Below the pieces are notes generated by a model, which saw nothing but the letters and a program-made list of their open reading frames with translations, ran no database searches and was not told the origin of the DNA. Positions 5,142 to 13,106 of a stretch of 26,647 bases of DNA are shown here, piece after piece. The stretch is from an uncultured Collinsella sp. (lineage in GTDB: Bacteria > Actinomycetota > Coriobacteriia > Coriobacteriales > Coriobacteriaceae): NCBI GenBank assembly GCA_902470915.1, contig CABRIB010000017.1:1-26647 (forward strand), written 5' to 3'. Each line of letters opens with the position of its first letter. Position 1 is the stretch's first letter. The position numbers and the translations under genes were made by a program.

Positions 5142-6857
5142 ATGACGGCCACACCGTGGGGATTCCGGGACATATTGCCCGAGGAGGCTCAGGCGCGCGA
5201 GGAGATTGCGCTGACGGTGAAGGGCTGCTTTAGGGAGCATCATTACCTGCCGGTCGAGACGCCGCTGCTCGAGGACAAGGGTTCGCTCGAGGAGGGCGGC
5301 CGCATTGCGGACACGCCGTTTAAGCTCTTTGATGATGACGGTCGCCTGCTGGTGGTCCGTCCCGACAACACACTGCCGATTGTGCGCCTGGTTTCGACCC
5401 GCATGCGCGCGGCCGATCTGCCGCTGCGCCTGCGCTACGAGGCGCCGGTGGTCCGCGAGTGCCAGCGCAATGCCGGTGGCTCGCGTCAGTTTACGCAGCT
5501 GGGCTCTGAGCTCATCGGTGCGGGCGACACCGCGGGCGATGTCGAGATCGTCTCGCTGGTGGCCGAGGCCGTGCGCAAGCTGGCGCTGCCCGATGCACGC
5601 ATTATCGCGGGCAGTGTGCGTCCGTTTAAGGAGCTGCTCGCGGCGTGTGAGGATCGCGATCTGGCCGCTGAGGCCCTGCGCTGCGTGCACGCCAACGACT
5701 TTGTGGGCCTCGATGCCCGCGTGGCGGCAAGCACCGAGTCCGATGCCGTCAAGGCCGCCATTAGCGAGCTGCCGCGTTTGCACGGCGGTGCCGAGGTGCT
5801 CGACCGCGTGGACGCGCTGCTGGAGGCCGCCGGTATTGTCGCGCCGCTGACGCGCGAGCTGCGTGCCCTGGTCGAGGGCCTGGCACCCGAGGACGCCCAG
5901 GTGCTGTCATTCGACTTCTCCATTATGAACTCTTTCGATTACTACACGGGCCTGGTCTTTAAGGCCTATGCCGGCGGCCTGCCCGATCCGGTGGGCTCGG
6001 GCGGTCGCTACGACTCCATCTTTACCGGCGCATTTGGCGACGGTATCGAGGTGCCGGCGGCGGGCTTCGCCTTTTCGCTCGAGCGCCTGGAGGCCGCGCG
6101 CACCTCGGCCGAGGATGCCGCTTCCGATGGCGACCACGCCGTGGGCCGTGGCGCCGAGGGCCCGCTGCGCATTGCCGTGCCCAAGGGCTCGCTTAAGGCC
6201 GACACGCTCGACGTGCTTGAGATCGCGGGCCTGGACGTCTCCGAGCTGCGTGACCCCGGCCGTCACCTGATCGTGCGCGGCCGCGACACGCGTGCCGGCG
6301 AGGGCGCGGTCGGCGATATCGAGTTTGTCATCGTGCGTCCCAGCGATGCGCCTGCCTTTGTGGGCTGCGGTGGTGCCGATTGCGGCATCTGCGGTTGGGA
6401 CTCGCTCATCGAGGCAGACCTCAACCTGCTGCAGCTGGTCGACCTGGGCTATGGCCTGTGCACCTTTATCGAGGCGGAGCCCGCATGGCGCGCCGGTCAG
6501 GCCGAGCGCAACTATACTCGCCGCGGGTCGCTTCGCGTGGCCACCAAGTATCCGCGCATCGCGGGTGCATGGTATGCCGAGCGCGGCGTGAACGCCGACA
6601 TCGTTTCGCTGCACGGCAACATCGAGTTGGGCCCCATCGTCGGCATGACTGATCGCATCGTGGATATTACTGCCACGGGCGCCACGCTGCGCGACAACGA
6701 CCTGGTCATCACCGGTCGCATTATGGACTGTACGGCCCGCTTCTTCGTCAACCCGGGTGCTGCGCGCCTGGATCCGCGCGTGCGTAATCTGGCAGATCGC
6801 TTGGCAGCGGCCGTGAAGGACAAGCATTTTGAGCCCGTTGCGGGCTCGGCACAATAG
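5142..6857 (+). CDS. hisZG: Fused HisZ-HisG ATP phosphoribosyltransferase
   Basis: A 571-residue fusion covering the first step of histidine synthesis (ATP + PRPP to phosphoribosyl-ATP). Residues 1 to about 320 are HisZ, the histidyl-tRNA-synthetase-like regulatory subunit: class II motif 2 is seen in RLRYEAPVVREC (about 97-108) and motif 3 in GSGGRYDSIF (about 285-294). A short acidic/glycine linker (about 321-340) joins short-form HisG (about 341-571), with LRIAVPKGSLKADTL at its start and the PRPP-binding segment DITATGATLRDNDL (about 508-521). Short-form HisG normally needs separate HisZ for activity and histidine feedback; here both are one chain. AGGAGG (5128-5133) lies 8 nt before the start. 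A 10-codon upstream frame (5113-5145) ends overlapping the ATG. It is the first gene of the his operon. Confidence 0.93.
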   Translation: MTATPWGFRDILPEEAQAREEIALTVKGCFREHHYLPVETPLLEDKGSLEEGGRIADTPFKLFDDDGRLLVVRPDNTLPIVRLVSTRMRAADLPLRLRYEAPVVRECQRNAGGSRQFTQLGSELIGAGDTAGDVEIVSLVAEAVRKLALPDARIIAGSVRPFKELLAACEDRDLAAEALRCVHANDFVGLDARVAASTESDAVKAAISELPRLHGGAEVLDRVDALLEAAGIVAPLTRELRALVEGLAPEDAQVLSFDFSIMNSFDYYTGLVFKAYAGGLPDPVGSGGRYDSIFTGAFGDGIEVPAAGFAFSLERLEAARTSAEDAASDGDHAVGRGAEGPLRIAVPKGSLKADTLDVLEIAGLDVSELRDPGRHLIVRGRDTRAGEGAVGDIEFVIVRPSDAPAFVGCGGADCGICGWDSLIEADLNLLQLVDLGYGLCTFIEAEPAWRAGQAERNYTRRGSLRVATKYPRIAGAWYAERGVNADIVSLHGNIELGPIVGMTDRIVDITATGATLRDNDLVITGRIMDCTARFFVNPGAARLDPRVRNLADRLAAAVKDKHFEPVAGSAQ

Positions 6858-6962
6858 CGCGAGCACGCACGGGCGTCCCAACGTCTGGGCTGCGGGCCGA
6901 TTGGCGCCGCCGCCCGGCCTCTCGTTTTTCGAACTCAACCTCGACCGATAGGGGATTCCGAT

Positions 6963-8399
6963 ATGAAGACCATCAAGCTTGCTCCCGGTGAGCGCCTCGT
7001 TACCAACCAGCTCAACCGCAAGGGTGTGCTGCCGCAAAGCATCGTCGACGCCGCCCGCGATATCGTGGCTAACGTGCGCGCCAACGGCGATGCCGCGGTG
7101 CGCGATTACTGTCAGCGTTTTGACGGTGTCGAGCTGCAGAGCTTCCGTCTGCCGCAAGAGCAGGTCGATGCCGCGCTCGAAGGCCTCGATCCGGCCTTTG
7201 TCGCCGCGCTCGAGAAGGCCGCACGCCAGATTCGCGAGTTCCACCAGCGCGAGGTCGAGCAGAGCTGGTTTACCACGCGTGCGGACGGCACCATGCTCGG
7301 CGTTAAGGTGACCCCGCTCGCGGCGGCCGGCATCTATGTGCCGGGCGGTCGCGCGCAGTACCCTTCCACCGTGCTTATGAACGCCATTCCCGCCAAGGTG
7401 GCCGGCGTCAAACGCGTGGTTATGGTGACCCCGCCGCAAAAGGATGGACTGATTAGCCCGTATACGCTCGCGGCCGCTAAACTCGGCGGCGTGGACGAGA
7501 TCTATATGGTGGGCGGCGCCCAGGCCGTGGCCGCACTGGCGTACGGTACCGAGACCATTCCGCGCGTCGACAAAATCACCGGCCCGGGTAACGCCTTTGT
7601 TGCGGCGGCCAAGCAGATTGTCTCGGGCGATGTGGGAATCGACATGGTCGCCGGCCCGTCCGAGGTCTGCGTGCTGGCCGATGCTACGGCCAAGCCCATG
7701 GTGGTCGCGGCAGACCTGATGGCTCAGGCCGAGCACGATCCGCTGGCAGCCTGCTATTTGGTGACCTGCGACGAGCAGTTTGCGCGCGAGGTCGAGGCGG
7801 GTATCGATATTCTGGTGGCGCAGTCCCCGCGTGCCGAGATCACGCGTGCCTCGCTCGATAACGAGGGCACCATCGTGGTGGCCGCCGATATGGCTGCCGC
7901 TGTCGAGGCGGTGAACACCGTGGCGCCCGAGCACCTTGAGCTGCACTGTAAGGATGCGATGGGCCTGCTCGGCGGCATTCGCAACGCCGGCGCCATCTTT
8001 GTGGGCGCGTGGAGCTCCGAGCCGCTCGGCGATTACGTTGCCGGCCCGAACCACACGCTGCCGACCGGCGGTACGGCCATGTTCTCCAACCCGCTTTCGG
8101 TCGAAGAGTTCGTTAAGCGCTCGAGTGTCATTTGTTATACACCCGAGGGCCTGCTCTCGGACGCTCCCGCGACGCAGCGCCTGGCCGAGGCCGAGGGCCT
8201 GTGGGCGCACGCGCTTTCCGCCGCTTTGCGTCGCCGCGTGTTGGAGCAGGGCGAGGATGCCGTGAGCGCTGCGTCGCTGGCTGCGGCCGACCTGACCAAG
8301 GTCGCCTGGCCGGGTGATACGACCGCGACGGTCGCCGAGGGCGTGGACCTGGCGGCTGCAGGCTCGGATGGCGCTGGCGCGACCGGCGAGGAGGCTTAA
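6963..8399 (+). CDS. hisD: Histidinol dehydrogenase
   Basis: 478 residues; oxidises histidinol to histidine in two NAD-dependent steps, the last reaction of the pathway. Diagnostic segments are present: AGIYVPGGRAQYPSTVLMN (coenzyme region), GPSEVCVLAD, AEHDPLA, the catalytic Glu-His pair in APEHLELH, and the zinc-site GPNHTLPTGGTAMF. The core matches the family length of about 430. The last 35-40 residues (alanine, glycine and acidic rich) are an extra low-complexity tail ending in the shared hisD/hisC junction. The gap to hisZG is 105 bp and contains a weak GC-rich structure followed by a short T-run; I do not call it a terminator. hisC begins 1 bp after the stop. Confidence 0.96.
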   Translation: MKTIKLAPGERLVTNQLNRKGVLPQSIVDAARDIVANVRANGDAAVRDYCQRFDGVELQSFRLPQEQVDAALEGLDPAFVAALEKAARQIREFHQREVEQSWFTTRADGTMLGVKVTPLAAAGIYVPGGRAQYPSTVLMNAIPAKVAGVKRVVMVTPPQKDGLISPYTLAAAKLGGVDEIYMVGGAQAVAALAYGTETIPRVDKITGPGNAFVAAAKQIVSGDVGIDMVAGPSEVCVLADATAKPMVVAADLMAQAEHDPLAACYLVTCDEQFAREVEAGIDILVAQSPRAEITRASLDNEGTIVVAADMAAAVEAVNTVAPEHLELHCKDAMGLLGGIRNAGAIFVGAWSSEPLGDYVAGPNHTLPTGGTAMFSNPLSVEEFVKRSSVICYTPEGLLSDAPATQRLAEAEGLWAHALSAALRRRVLEQGEDAVSAASLAAADLTKVAWPGDTTATVAEGVDLAAAGSDGAGATGEEA

Positions 8400-8400
8400 C

Positions 8401-9516
8401 ATGGCCGAACTCACGCCGCGCATGAAGGAGCTCGTCCAGCCCTACTTGGCCGGTATTGAGCCCTACGATCCCAACTTTACGCCCACGCGCATCAATCTTT
8501 CGGCCAACGAGAACACCTATCCCGTGCCCGCTGGCGTGCGCGAGGCGATCGACGCGGCCTTGGCTGCCACACCGCTCAACCGCTATCCCGATCCCATGTC
8601 CAACGAGCTGCGCGACGAGCTTGCCACTTGGCATGGCGTGACGCGCGAGAACATCTGCGTGGGCAACGGCGGAGACGAGCTGCTCTATAACTACCTGCTG
8701 GCGTTTGGCGGCGCGGGGCGGACCCTGCTCAACTGCCCACCGTGCTTTAGCGAGTATGCGTTCTTTGCGTCGCTGTGCCAGACCGAGGTGCGCGACGTGT
8801 GGCGCGACCCGGCGACCTTTGAGCTCGACCAGGCAGCCGTGCTTGCCGCGGCGCCGGAGTGCAGCCTGGCCATCGTGACTTCGCCCAACAACCCCACGGG
8901 CGACGTGGTACCGCTCGACTTTGTCGCGGCCCTGTGCGATGCGTGCCCCGGCATGGTCATGGTCGACGAGGCCTACGTTGAGTTTGCGGACGATTCGTTT
9001 GGCGCGGCTACCACGGCGCAGGGACTTATCGCCGAGCATCCCAACCTGGTGATTTTGCATACGCTGTCCAAGGCGTTTGGCGCCGCCGGCACGCGTCTGG
9101 GCTATGTGATCGCGGCGCCCGAGGTCATCGATGCGTTTGCGGCGATTCGCCAGATCTACTCGGTTAACGTGCTGAGCCAGGCCGCCGCGCTTGCCTGCGT
9201 GCGTGCCCGCGATGCGTACGCGCCCGTGGTGGCGCAGGTCGCATCCGAGCGCGAGCGTGAGCTGTGCGCCCTGCGCGCGATGGCTACCGAGGGCATGCCC
9301 GTGGAGGCATGGCCGAGCGCGGCGAACTTTGTGCTCGTGCGCACGCCGCATGCCACGCACGTGCGCGAGCGTCTGCGCGACGAGTATTCGATTTTGGTGC
9401 GCGACTTTAGCTACGCGCCGGGGCTTGCGGACTGTCTGCGCATTACCGTGGGTACCCCGCAGGAAAACGACGAGGTGCTGGCTGCGTTTGCCGCGCTGGT
9501 GAAGGAGGAGATGTAG
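8401..9516 (+). CDS. hisC: Histidinol-phosphate aminotransferase
   Basis: 371-residue fold-type I PLP aminotransferase converting imidazole-acetol phosphate and glutamate to histidinol phosphate. The substrate-side motif LSANENTYP lies at residues 33-41, SPNNPTG at 161-167, the PLP-nitrogen aspartate in MVDEAYVEF (D189), and the PLP lysine in TLSKAFGAAGTRLGY (K224). The start at 8401 is 1 bp after the hisD stop and is preceded by GGCGAGGAGG inside hisD. An upstream in-frame ATG at 8314 lies well within hisD. It ends directly against hisB. Confidence 0.95.
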   Translation: MAELTPRMKELVQPYLAGIEPYDPNFTPTRINLSANENTYPVPAGVREAIDAALAATPLNRYPDPMSNELRDELATWHGVTRENICVGNGGDELLYNYLLAFGGAGRTLLNCPPCFSEYAFFASLCQTEVRDVWRDPATFELDQAAVLAAAPECSLAIVTSPNNPTGDVVPLDFVAALCDACPGMVMVDEAYVEFADDSFGAATTAQGLIAEHPNLVILHTLSKAFGAAGTRLGYVIAAPEVIDAFAAIRQIYSVNVLSQAAALACVRARDAYAPVVAQVASERERELCALRAMATEGMPVEAWPSAANFVLVRTPHATHVRERLRDEYSILVRDFSYAPGLADCLRITVGTPQENDEVLAAFAALVKEEM

Positions 9517-10104
9517 ATGGGCCGTTATGCCGAGGCGACCCGCAAGACGGGCGAGACCGACATTGTCGTAAAGCTTGACCTGGACGGAAGCGGCGTGTGC
9601 GATATCTCGACCGGCGTGCCGTTTTTCGACCACATGCTCAACGCCTTTGGCCGCCATGGCCTGTTCGATTTGACGGTACATGCGGTAGGTGACGTTGAGG
9701 TCGACGCGCACCACACCGTTGAGGACACGGGCATTGTGCTGGGTGAGGCGTTTTGCCAAGCGCTGGGCGACAAGGCGGGCATTACACGCTTTGCCGACGC
9801 GGCGATCGCCATGGACGAGACGCTCGTGATGGCCGCCGTGGATATCTCGGGCCGCGGGCAGGCCTACTGCGAGCTGCCCGTGCCGACCGAGCGCGTGGGC
9901 AGCTTCGATACCGAGCTGGCCGTCGAGTTCTTCTACGCCTTTGCGCGCGATGCCAAACTTACGCTGCACGTGCGCGAGCTGGTGGGCGGTAACTCACATC
10001 ACATTATCGAGGCCGCCTTTAAGGCCGTGGGCCGCACGATGCGCCACGCTTGCGAGCTCGATCCCCGCGTGCAGGGCATCCCCAGCACCAAGGGATCGCT
10101 GTAA
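9517..10104 (+). CDS. hisB: Imidazoleglycerol-phosphate dehydratase
   Basis: 195 residues, the normal size for the monofunctional enzyme; there is no fused phosphatase as in E. coli HisB. It dehydrates imidazoleglycerol phosphate to imidazole-acetol phosphate. The metal-binding histidine clusters of the family are visible as HHTVED (residues 65-70) and SHHIIEAAFKA (160-170), plus FFDHM near residue 39. The ATG follows the hisC stop with no gap, and GAAGGAGGAG lies just upstream. Because the phosphatase domain is absent, the separate PHP phosphatase gene at 13107-14018 is needed to complete the pathway. Confidence 0.96.
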   Translation: MGRYAEATRKTGETDIVVKLDLDGSGVCDISTGVPFFDHMLNAFGRHGLFDLTVHAVGDVEVDAHHTVEDTGIVLGEAFCQALGDKAGITRFADAAIAMDETLVMAAVDISGRGQAYCELPVPTERVGSFDTELAVEFFYAFARDAKLTLHVRELVGGNSHHIIEAAFKAVGRTMRHACELDPRVQGIPSTKGSL

Positions 10105-10117
10105 CCGTCACAAGGGT

Positions 10118-10158
10118 AAAACCACCACAAAGGTGCCTGTCCCCTTTGTGGTGGTTTT
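10118..10158 (+). repeat. Perfect hairpin between hisB and hisH
   Basis: AAAACCACCACAAAGG (10118-10133) and CCTTTGTGGTGGTTTT (10143-10158) form a perfect 16-bp stem around TGCCTGTCC. It lies within the operon, 13 bp after hisB and 25 bp before hisH. The stem ends in TTTT, but the run is too short for a strong terminator. It may be a partial attenuator, an mRNA-processing site or a dispersed palindrome. Confidence 0.8.
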
Positions 10159-10183
10159 GGATGATGAGAAAAGGGAGGGTCGC

Positions 10184-10885
10184 GTGGGCGAACCGAAGAT
10201 CGTGGTGGTCGACTACCACAAGGGCAACTTGTCGAGCGTCGTGCGCGGGCTTGCGCGCGCCGGTGCCGCCGCCTGCACGTCGGACGATCCGGAGCAGATC
10301 CGCAACGCCGACGGCCTGGTCATCCCGGGCGTGGGCGCGTTCTATGATGCGATCGCCTTTATGCGCCAGAGCGGCGAGGCGGACGCGGTGCTCGATGCCA
10401 TCGCCGTTGGAACTCCGCTGCTCGGCATCTGCCTGGGGCTTCAGCTATTTTTTGAGCGCGGCAACGAGGGCGTGCCTGCGGACGAGGGCGCGGTCGCCGA
10501 CGGCAACGCCTCCGAGCAGGCTGGCGGTCCCTGGGTCGATGGCCTGGGTATTATGCGCGGCTCGTGCACGCGCTTGGAGTCGAGCCGCCTGAAGGTGCCG
10601 CACGTGGGCTGGGACCAGGTGCACATGACGCCCGCCGGCGCGGCCGATCCGCTGCTTGCTGGTTTTGCCGAGGGTGCCAACATGTACTTCACCCACAGCT
10701 ACGCGGTGGCCGACGACGCCGATGGCGCCGATGTGCTGGCTCGCACGCACTACACGCGGAGTTTCCCGTGCATCGTGCGCCATGGCAACGTGTGGGGCTG
10801 CCAGTTCCATCCCGAGAAATCCTCCGCGCTGGGTCAGCGCATCCTTAAGAACTTCGTCAACATCGTCGAGGAGGCCGGCCGATGA
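10184..10885 (+). CDS. hisH: Imidazole glycerol phosphate synthase, glutaminase subunit
   Basis: 233 residues. It supplies ammonia from glutamine to HisF in the branch step that yields imidazoleglycerol phosphate and AICAR. A class I glutamine amidotransferase triad is visible: Cys83 in GICLGLQLFF, His209 and Glu211 in GCQFHPEKS. The start is GTG 10184, with AGGGAGG about 5 nt upstream; ATGs at 10161 and 10164 are in another frame. At 233 residues it is longer than the usual 200 or so because of an acidic/glycine insertion after the catalytic Cys (about residues 93-117). Its stop overlaps the hisA start by 4 bp. Confidence 0.95.
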   Translation: MGEPKIVVVDYHKGNLSSVVRGLARAGAAACTSDDPEQIRNADGLVIPGVGAFYDAIAFMRQSGEADAVLDAIAVGTPLLGICLGLQLFFERGNEGVPADEGAVADGNASEQAGGPWVDGLGIMRGSCTRLESSRLKVPHVGWDQVHMTPAGAADPLLAGFAEGANMYFTHSYAVADDADGADVLARTHYTRSFPCIVRHGNVWGCQFHPEKSSALGQRILKNFVNIVEEAGR

Positions 10886-11625
10886 TCCTGTTTCCCGCAA
10901 TCGATCTGATCGGCGGCAAGGTCGTGCGCCTTGAGCGCGGCGACCGCAGCCGCTGCAAGGTATATTCCGACGACCCCGTGGCCGTTGCTCGCTCGTTTGC
11001 CGAGCAGGGCGCAAGCTGGGTGCACGTCGTCGATTTGTCCTCTGCCTTTGGCGAGGACGAGGACACATGCTCTGCCAACTCGGCGGCGATCAAGGCCATC
11101 TGCGGCGTCGACGGTCTGTCCGTGGACGTGGGCGGCGGCGTCCGCTCGCTTGCGCGCATCGACGAGTTGGCCGGCTATGGTGCTCGCCGCATCGCGCTAG
11201 GCACGGTGCTAGTGACCGAGCCGGGTTTTGCCGAGGTGGCGGCCCAAGGCTTTGGCGAGCTGCTGGTGGCAGACATCGCCGCACGCGACGGCCAGGTCAA
11301 GGTGAATGGCTGGCGTGACGGCGCGGGCGTGGCGCTCGACGACGCTGTGGCGCAGCTTTCCGAGCTGGGTTTTAAGCATCTGGTGTATACCGACATTGCG
11401 CGCGATGGCATGCAGACGGGCATCGATGTGGCGGCGTATCGCCATGTGGCCGAGGTCGCGGGCTTTCCCGTCGTGGCATCGGGCGGCATCTCGACGCTCG
11501 ACGACATCCGCGCGCTGGCCGCGGTGGGCGAGGTCGCGATTGAAGGCGCCATTACCGGCCGTGCGCTCTACGAAGGCAACTTTACGCTGGCCCAGGCGCT
11601 GGCCGCCGCCCGAGGGGAGGAGTAG
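10882..11625 (+). CDS. hisA: ProFAR isomerase
   Basis: 247-residue TIM-barrel enzyme that isomerises the ProFAR aminoaldose to the PRFAR aminoketose. The N-terminal strand FPAIDLIGGKVVRLERGD carries the first catalytic aspartate (Asp8 in AIDL). The second is in YTDIARDGMQTGID, the family's half-barrel repeat of the same motif. The phosphate-binding loops SGGIS and GAITGRALYEG are present near the C-terminus. ATGA overlap with hisH implies translational coupling. hisF starts 3 bp after its stop. Confidence 0.95.
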   Translation: MILFPAIDLIGGKVVRLERGDRSRCKVYSDDPVAVARSFAEQGASWVHVVDLSSAFGEDEDTCSANSAAIKAICGVDGLSVDVGGGVRSLARIDELAGYGARRIALGTVLVTEPGFAEVAAQGFGELLVADIAARDGQVKVNGWRDGAGVALDDAVAQLSELGFKHLVYTDIARDGMQTGIDVAAYRHVAEVAGFPVVASGGISTLDDIRALAAVGEVAIEGAITGRALYEGNFTLAQALAAARGEE

Positions 11626-11628
11626 CCC

Positions 11629-12411
11629 ATGCTTACCAAACGCGTAATTCCCTGCCTAGACGTCAAGGACGGCCGCGTGGTCAAGGGCGTCAACTTTGTG
11701 AGCCTGCGCGATGCGGGCGACCCGGTGGAGCTGGCCCGCGCCTACGACCGCGAGGGTGCGGACGAGGTCGTCTTCCTGGACATTACCGCCACGAGCGACA
11801 ACCGCGCGACGACCATCGAGATGGCGGCGCATGCGGCCGAGGAGCTCGCTATTCCCTATACCGTGGGCGGCGGCTTTCGCGACCTGGCGGGCATGCGCAC
11901 CATGGTTGCAGCCGGTGCTGACAAGGTGTCGCTCAACTCTGCCGCCGTGTGCGACCCGTCGCTGATTAGCCAGGCTGCCGCGGCTTTTGGCAGTCAGGCC
12001 GTGGTCGTGGCGATCGATGCCAAGCGCGTCGGTTTGCCCGGAGAGCCGGGTGCCGACAAGTGGGAAGTCTTTACCGCAGGAGGCCGCAACGCCACGGGCA
12101 TCGACGCGGTGGCGTGGGCCGAGGAAGCGGCTCGTCGCGGCGCCGGCGAGATCTTGCTGACCAGTATGGACCGCGACGGCACCAAGGCCGGATTTGACCT
12201 GGCGCTCACCCGCGCCGTGGCGCGCGCGGTGCCGATTCCGGTGATTGCGAGCGGCGGCGTGGGCACGCTCGAACATTTTGCCGAGGGCGTGATCGAGGGC
12301 GAGGCCGATGCCGTGCTGGCGGCCAGCGTCTTTCACTTTGGGACGTTCAGCATTCGCCAGGTGAAGGAGTATATGGCCTCTCAAGGTATTCCCGTGAGAT
12401 TGGATTTTTAA
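11629..12411 (+). CDS. hisF: Imidazole glycerol phosphate synthase, cyclase subunit
   Basis: 260-residue TIM barrel, partner of HisH. RVIPCLDVKDGRVVKGVNF carries the first catalytic aspartate. AIDAKR, around residue 125, precedes the second catalytic region. LLTSMDRDGTKAGFDL and the C-terminal phosphate loops ASGGVGTLEHF and AASVFHFG are typical. GGGGAGGAG, at the hisA end, is the ribosome-binding site. hisI begins on the base after the stop. Confidence 0.96.
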   Translation: MLTKRVIPCLDVKDGRVVKGVNFVSLRDAGDPVELARAYDREGADEVVFLDITATSDNRATTIEMAAHAAEELAIPYTVGGGFRDLAGMRTMVAAGADKVSLNSAAVCDPSLISQAAAAFGSQAVVVAIDAKRVGLPGEPGADKWEVFTAGGRNATGIDAVAWAEEAARRGAGEILLTSMDRDGTKAGFDLALTRAVARAVPIPVIASGGVGTLEHFAEGVIEGEADAVLAASVFHFGTFSIRQVKEYMASQGIPVRLDF

Positions 12412-12741
12412 ATGGAGCAAGTGGCAACTGCGTCCGAGCTTAAATACGACGCCCGTGGGCTGATTCCTTGTGTGGTTCAGCAGTACGACACCGGCGAGGT
12501 GCTTATGGTTGCTTGGATGAACGAGGAGTCGGTGGGGCTTACGCTCAAGACCGGTACCACGTGGTTTTGGAGCCGCAGCCGCCAGGAGCTCTGGAACAAG
12601 GGCGCGACGAGCGGCAACATGCAGGCGGTCAAGGAGCTTTGGGCCGACTGCGATAGCGATACGCTGCTGGTCAAGGTCGACTCGCCGGGCCCGGCCTGCC
12701 ATACCGGCAACCGTACCTGCTTCTTCAAGAAACTCGCGTAG
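12412..12741 (+). CDS. hisI: Phosphoribosyl-AMP cyclohydrolase
   Basis: 109 residues, a monofunctional PRA-CH opening the adenine ring of PR-AMP. Metal ligands are present: Cys80, Asp81 and Asp83 in ADCDSD, and Cys96 and Cys103 in ACHTGNRTCFF. The hydrolase signature WFWSRSRQELWNKGATSGN lies at about 51-69. The separate hisE 45 bp downstream completes what is one bifunctional HisIE in many bacteria. The start is fused to the hisF stop (TAAATG). Confidence 0.96.
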   Translation: MEQVATASELKYDARGLIPCVVQQYDTGEVLMVAWMNEESVGLTLKTGTTWFWSRSRQELWNKGATSGNMQAVKELWADCDSDTLLVKVDSPGPACHTGNRTCFFKKLA

Positions 12742-12786
12742 GGCGGGCGCTCGATTAGACGCTCGGCCACCAGAAAGGATTGAACC

Positions 12787-13104
12787 ATGGGTGTGCGCAC
12801 CGCAAACGTTCAGGATGGAAATATCGGTGAGACGCTGACGGGGCTCGCCGAGGTGATTCACGGTCGTCGTGATGCATCGCCGCAGGAGAGCTATACCGCG
12901 CGTCTGCTGACCGACGTCGAGGACGAGCTGCTCAAGAAGCTTGCCGAGGAGTCGAGCGAAGTGATCATGGCCTGCAAGGATAACGATCACGATCACATCC
13001 GCTACGAGGCCGGCGACCTGGTCTACCACCTGCTCGTGACGCTCGAGCGCTACGGCATCACCCTCGACGAACTGGCCGGCGAACTCAACGCCCGCCGTCA
13101 CTAG
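12787..13104 (+). CDS. hisE: Phosphoribosyl-ATP pyrophosphatase
   Basis: 105 residues, all-alpha MazG-like fold that removes pyrophosphate from PR-ATP, the second pathway step. The metal/phosphate helix pair is visible as KKLAEESSEVIMACK (about 50-64) and YEAGDLVYHLLVTLE (about 73-87). AGAAAGGA lies upstream of the ATG. It is the last gene of the operon. It ends 2 bp from the stop of the convergent hisK-type gene, with no terminator between them, so the two transcripts probably overlap at their 3' ends. Confidence 0.95.
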   Translation: MGVRTANVQDGNIGETLTGLAEVIHGRRDASPQESYTARLLTDVEDELLKKLAEESSEVIMACKDNDHDHIRYEAGDLVYHLLVTLERYGITLDELAGELNARRH

Positions 13105-13106
13105 TC

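Noticed and set aside
5113..5145. Histidine attenuator peptide
   Set aside because: The frame has only one His codon and no terminator/antiterminator pair was found, so attenuation is not supported.
6858..6962. Terminator between hisZG and hisD
   Set aside because: Only short GC-rich pairings precede TCTCGTTTTT; the structure is too weak and would cut the operon.
5907..8423. 838-residue open frame on the minus strand across hisZG and hisD
   Set aside because: It is antisense to two certain genes, has no recognisable domain or start signal, and is expected from GC-rich codon positions. The same applies to long antisense frames at 3743-4975, 8128-9969, 11656-13386, 180-1037 and the plus-strand frame 22987-24477.
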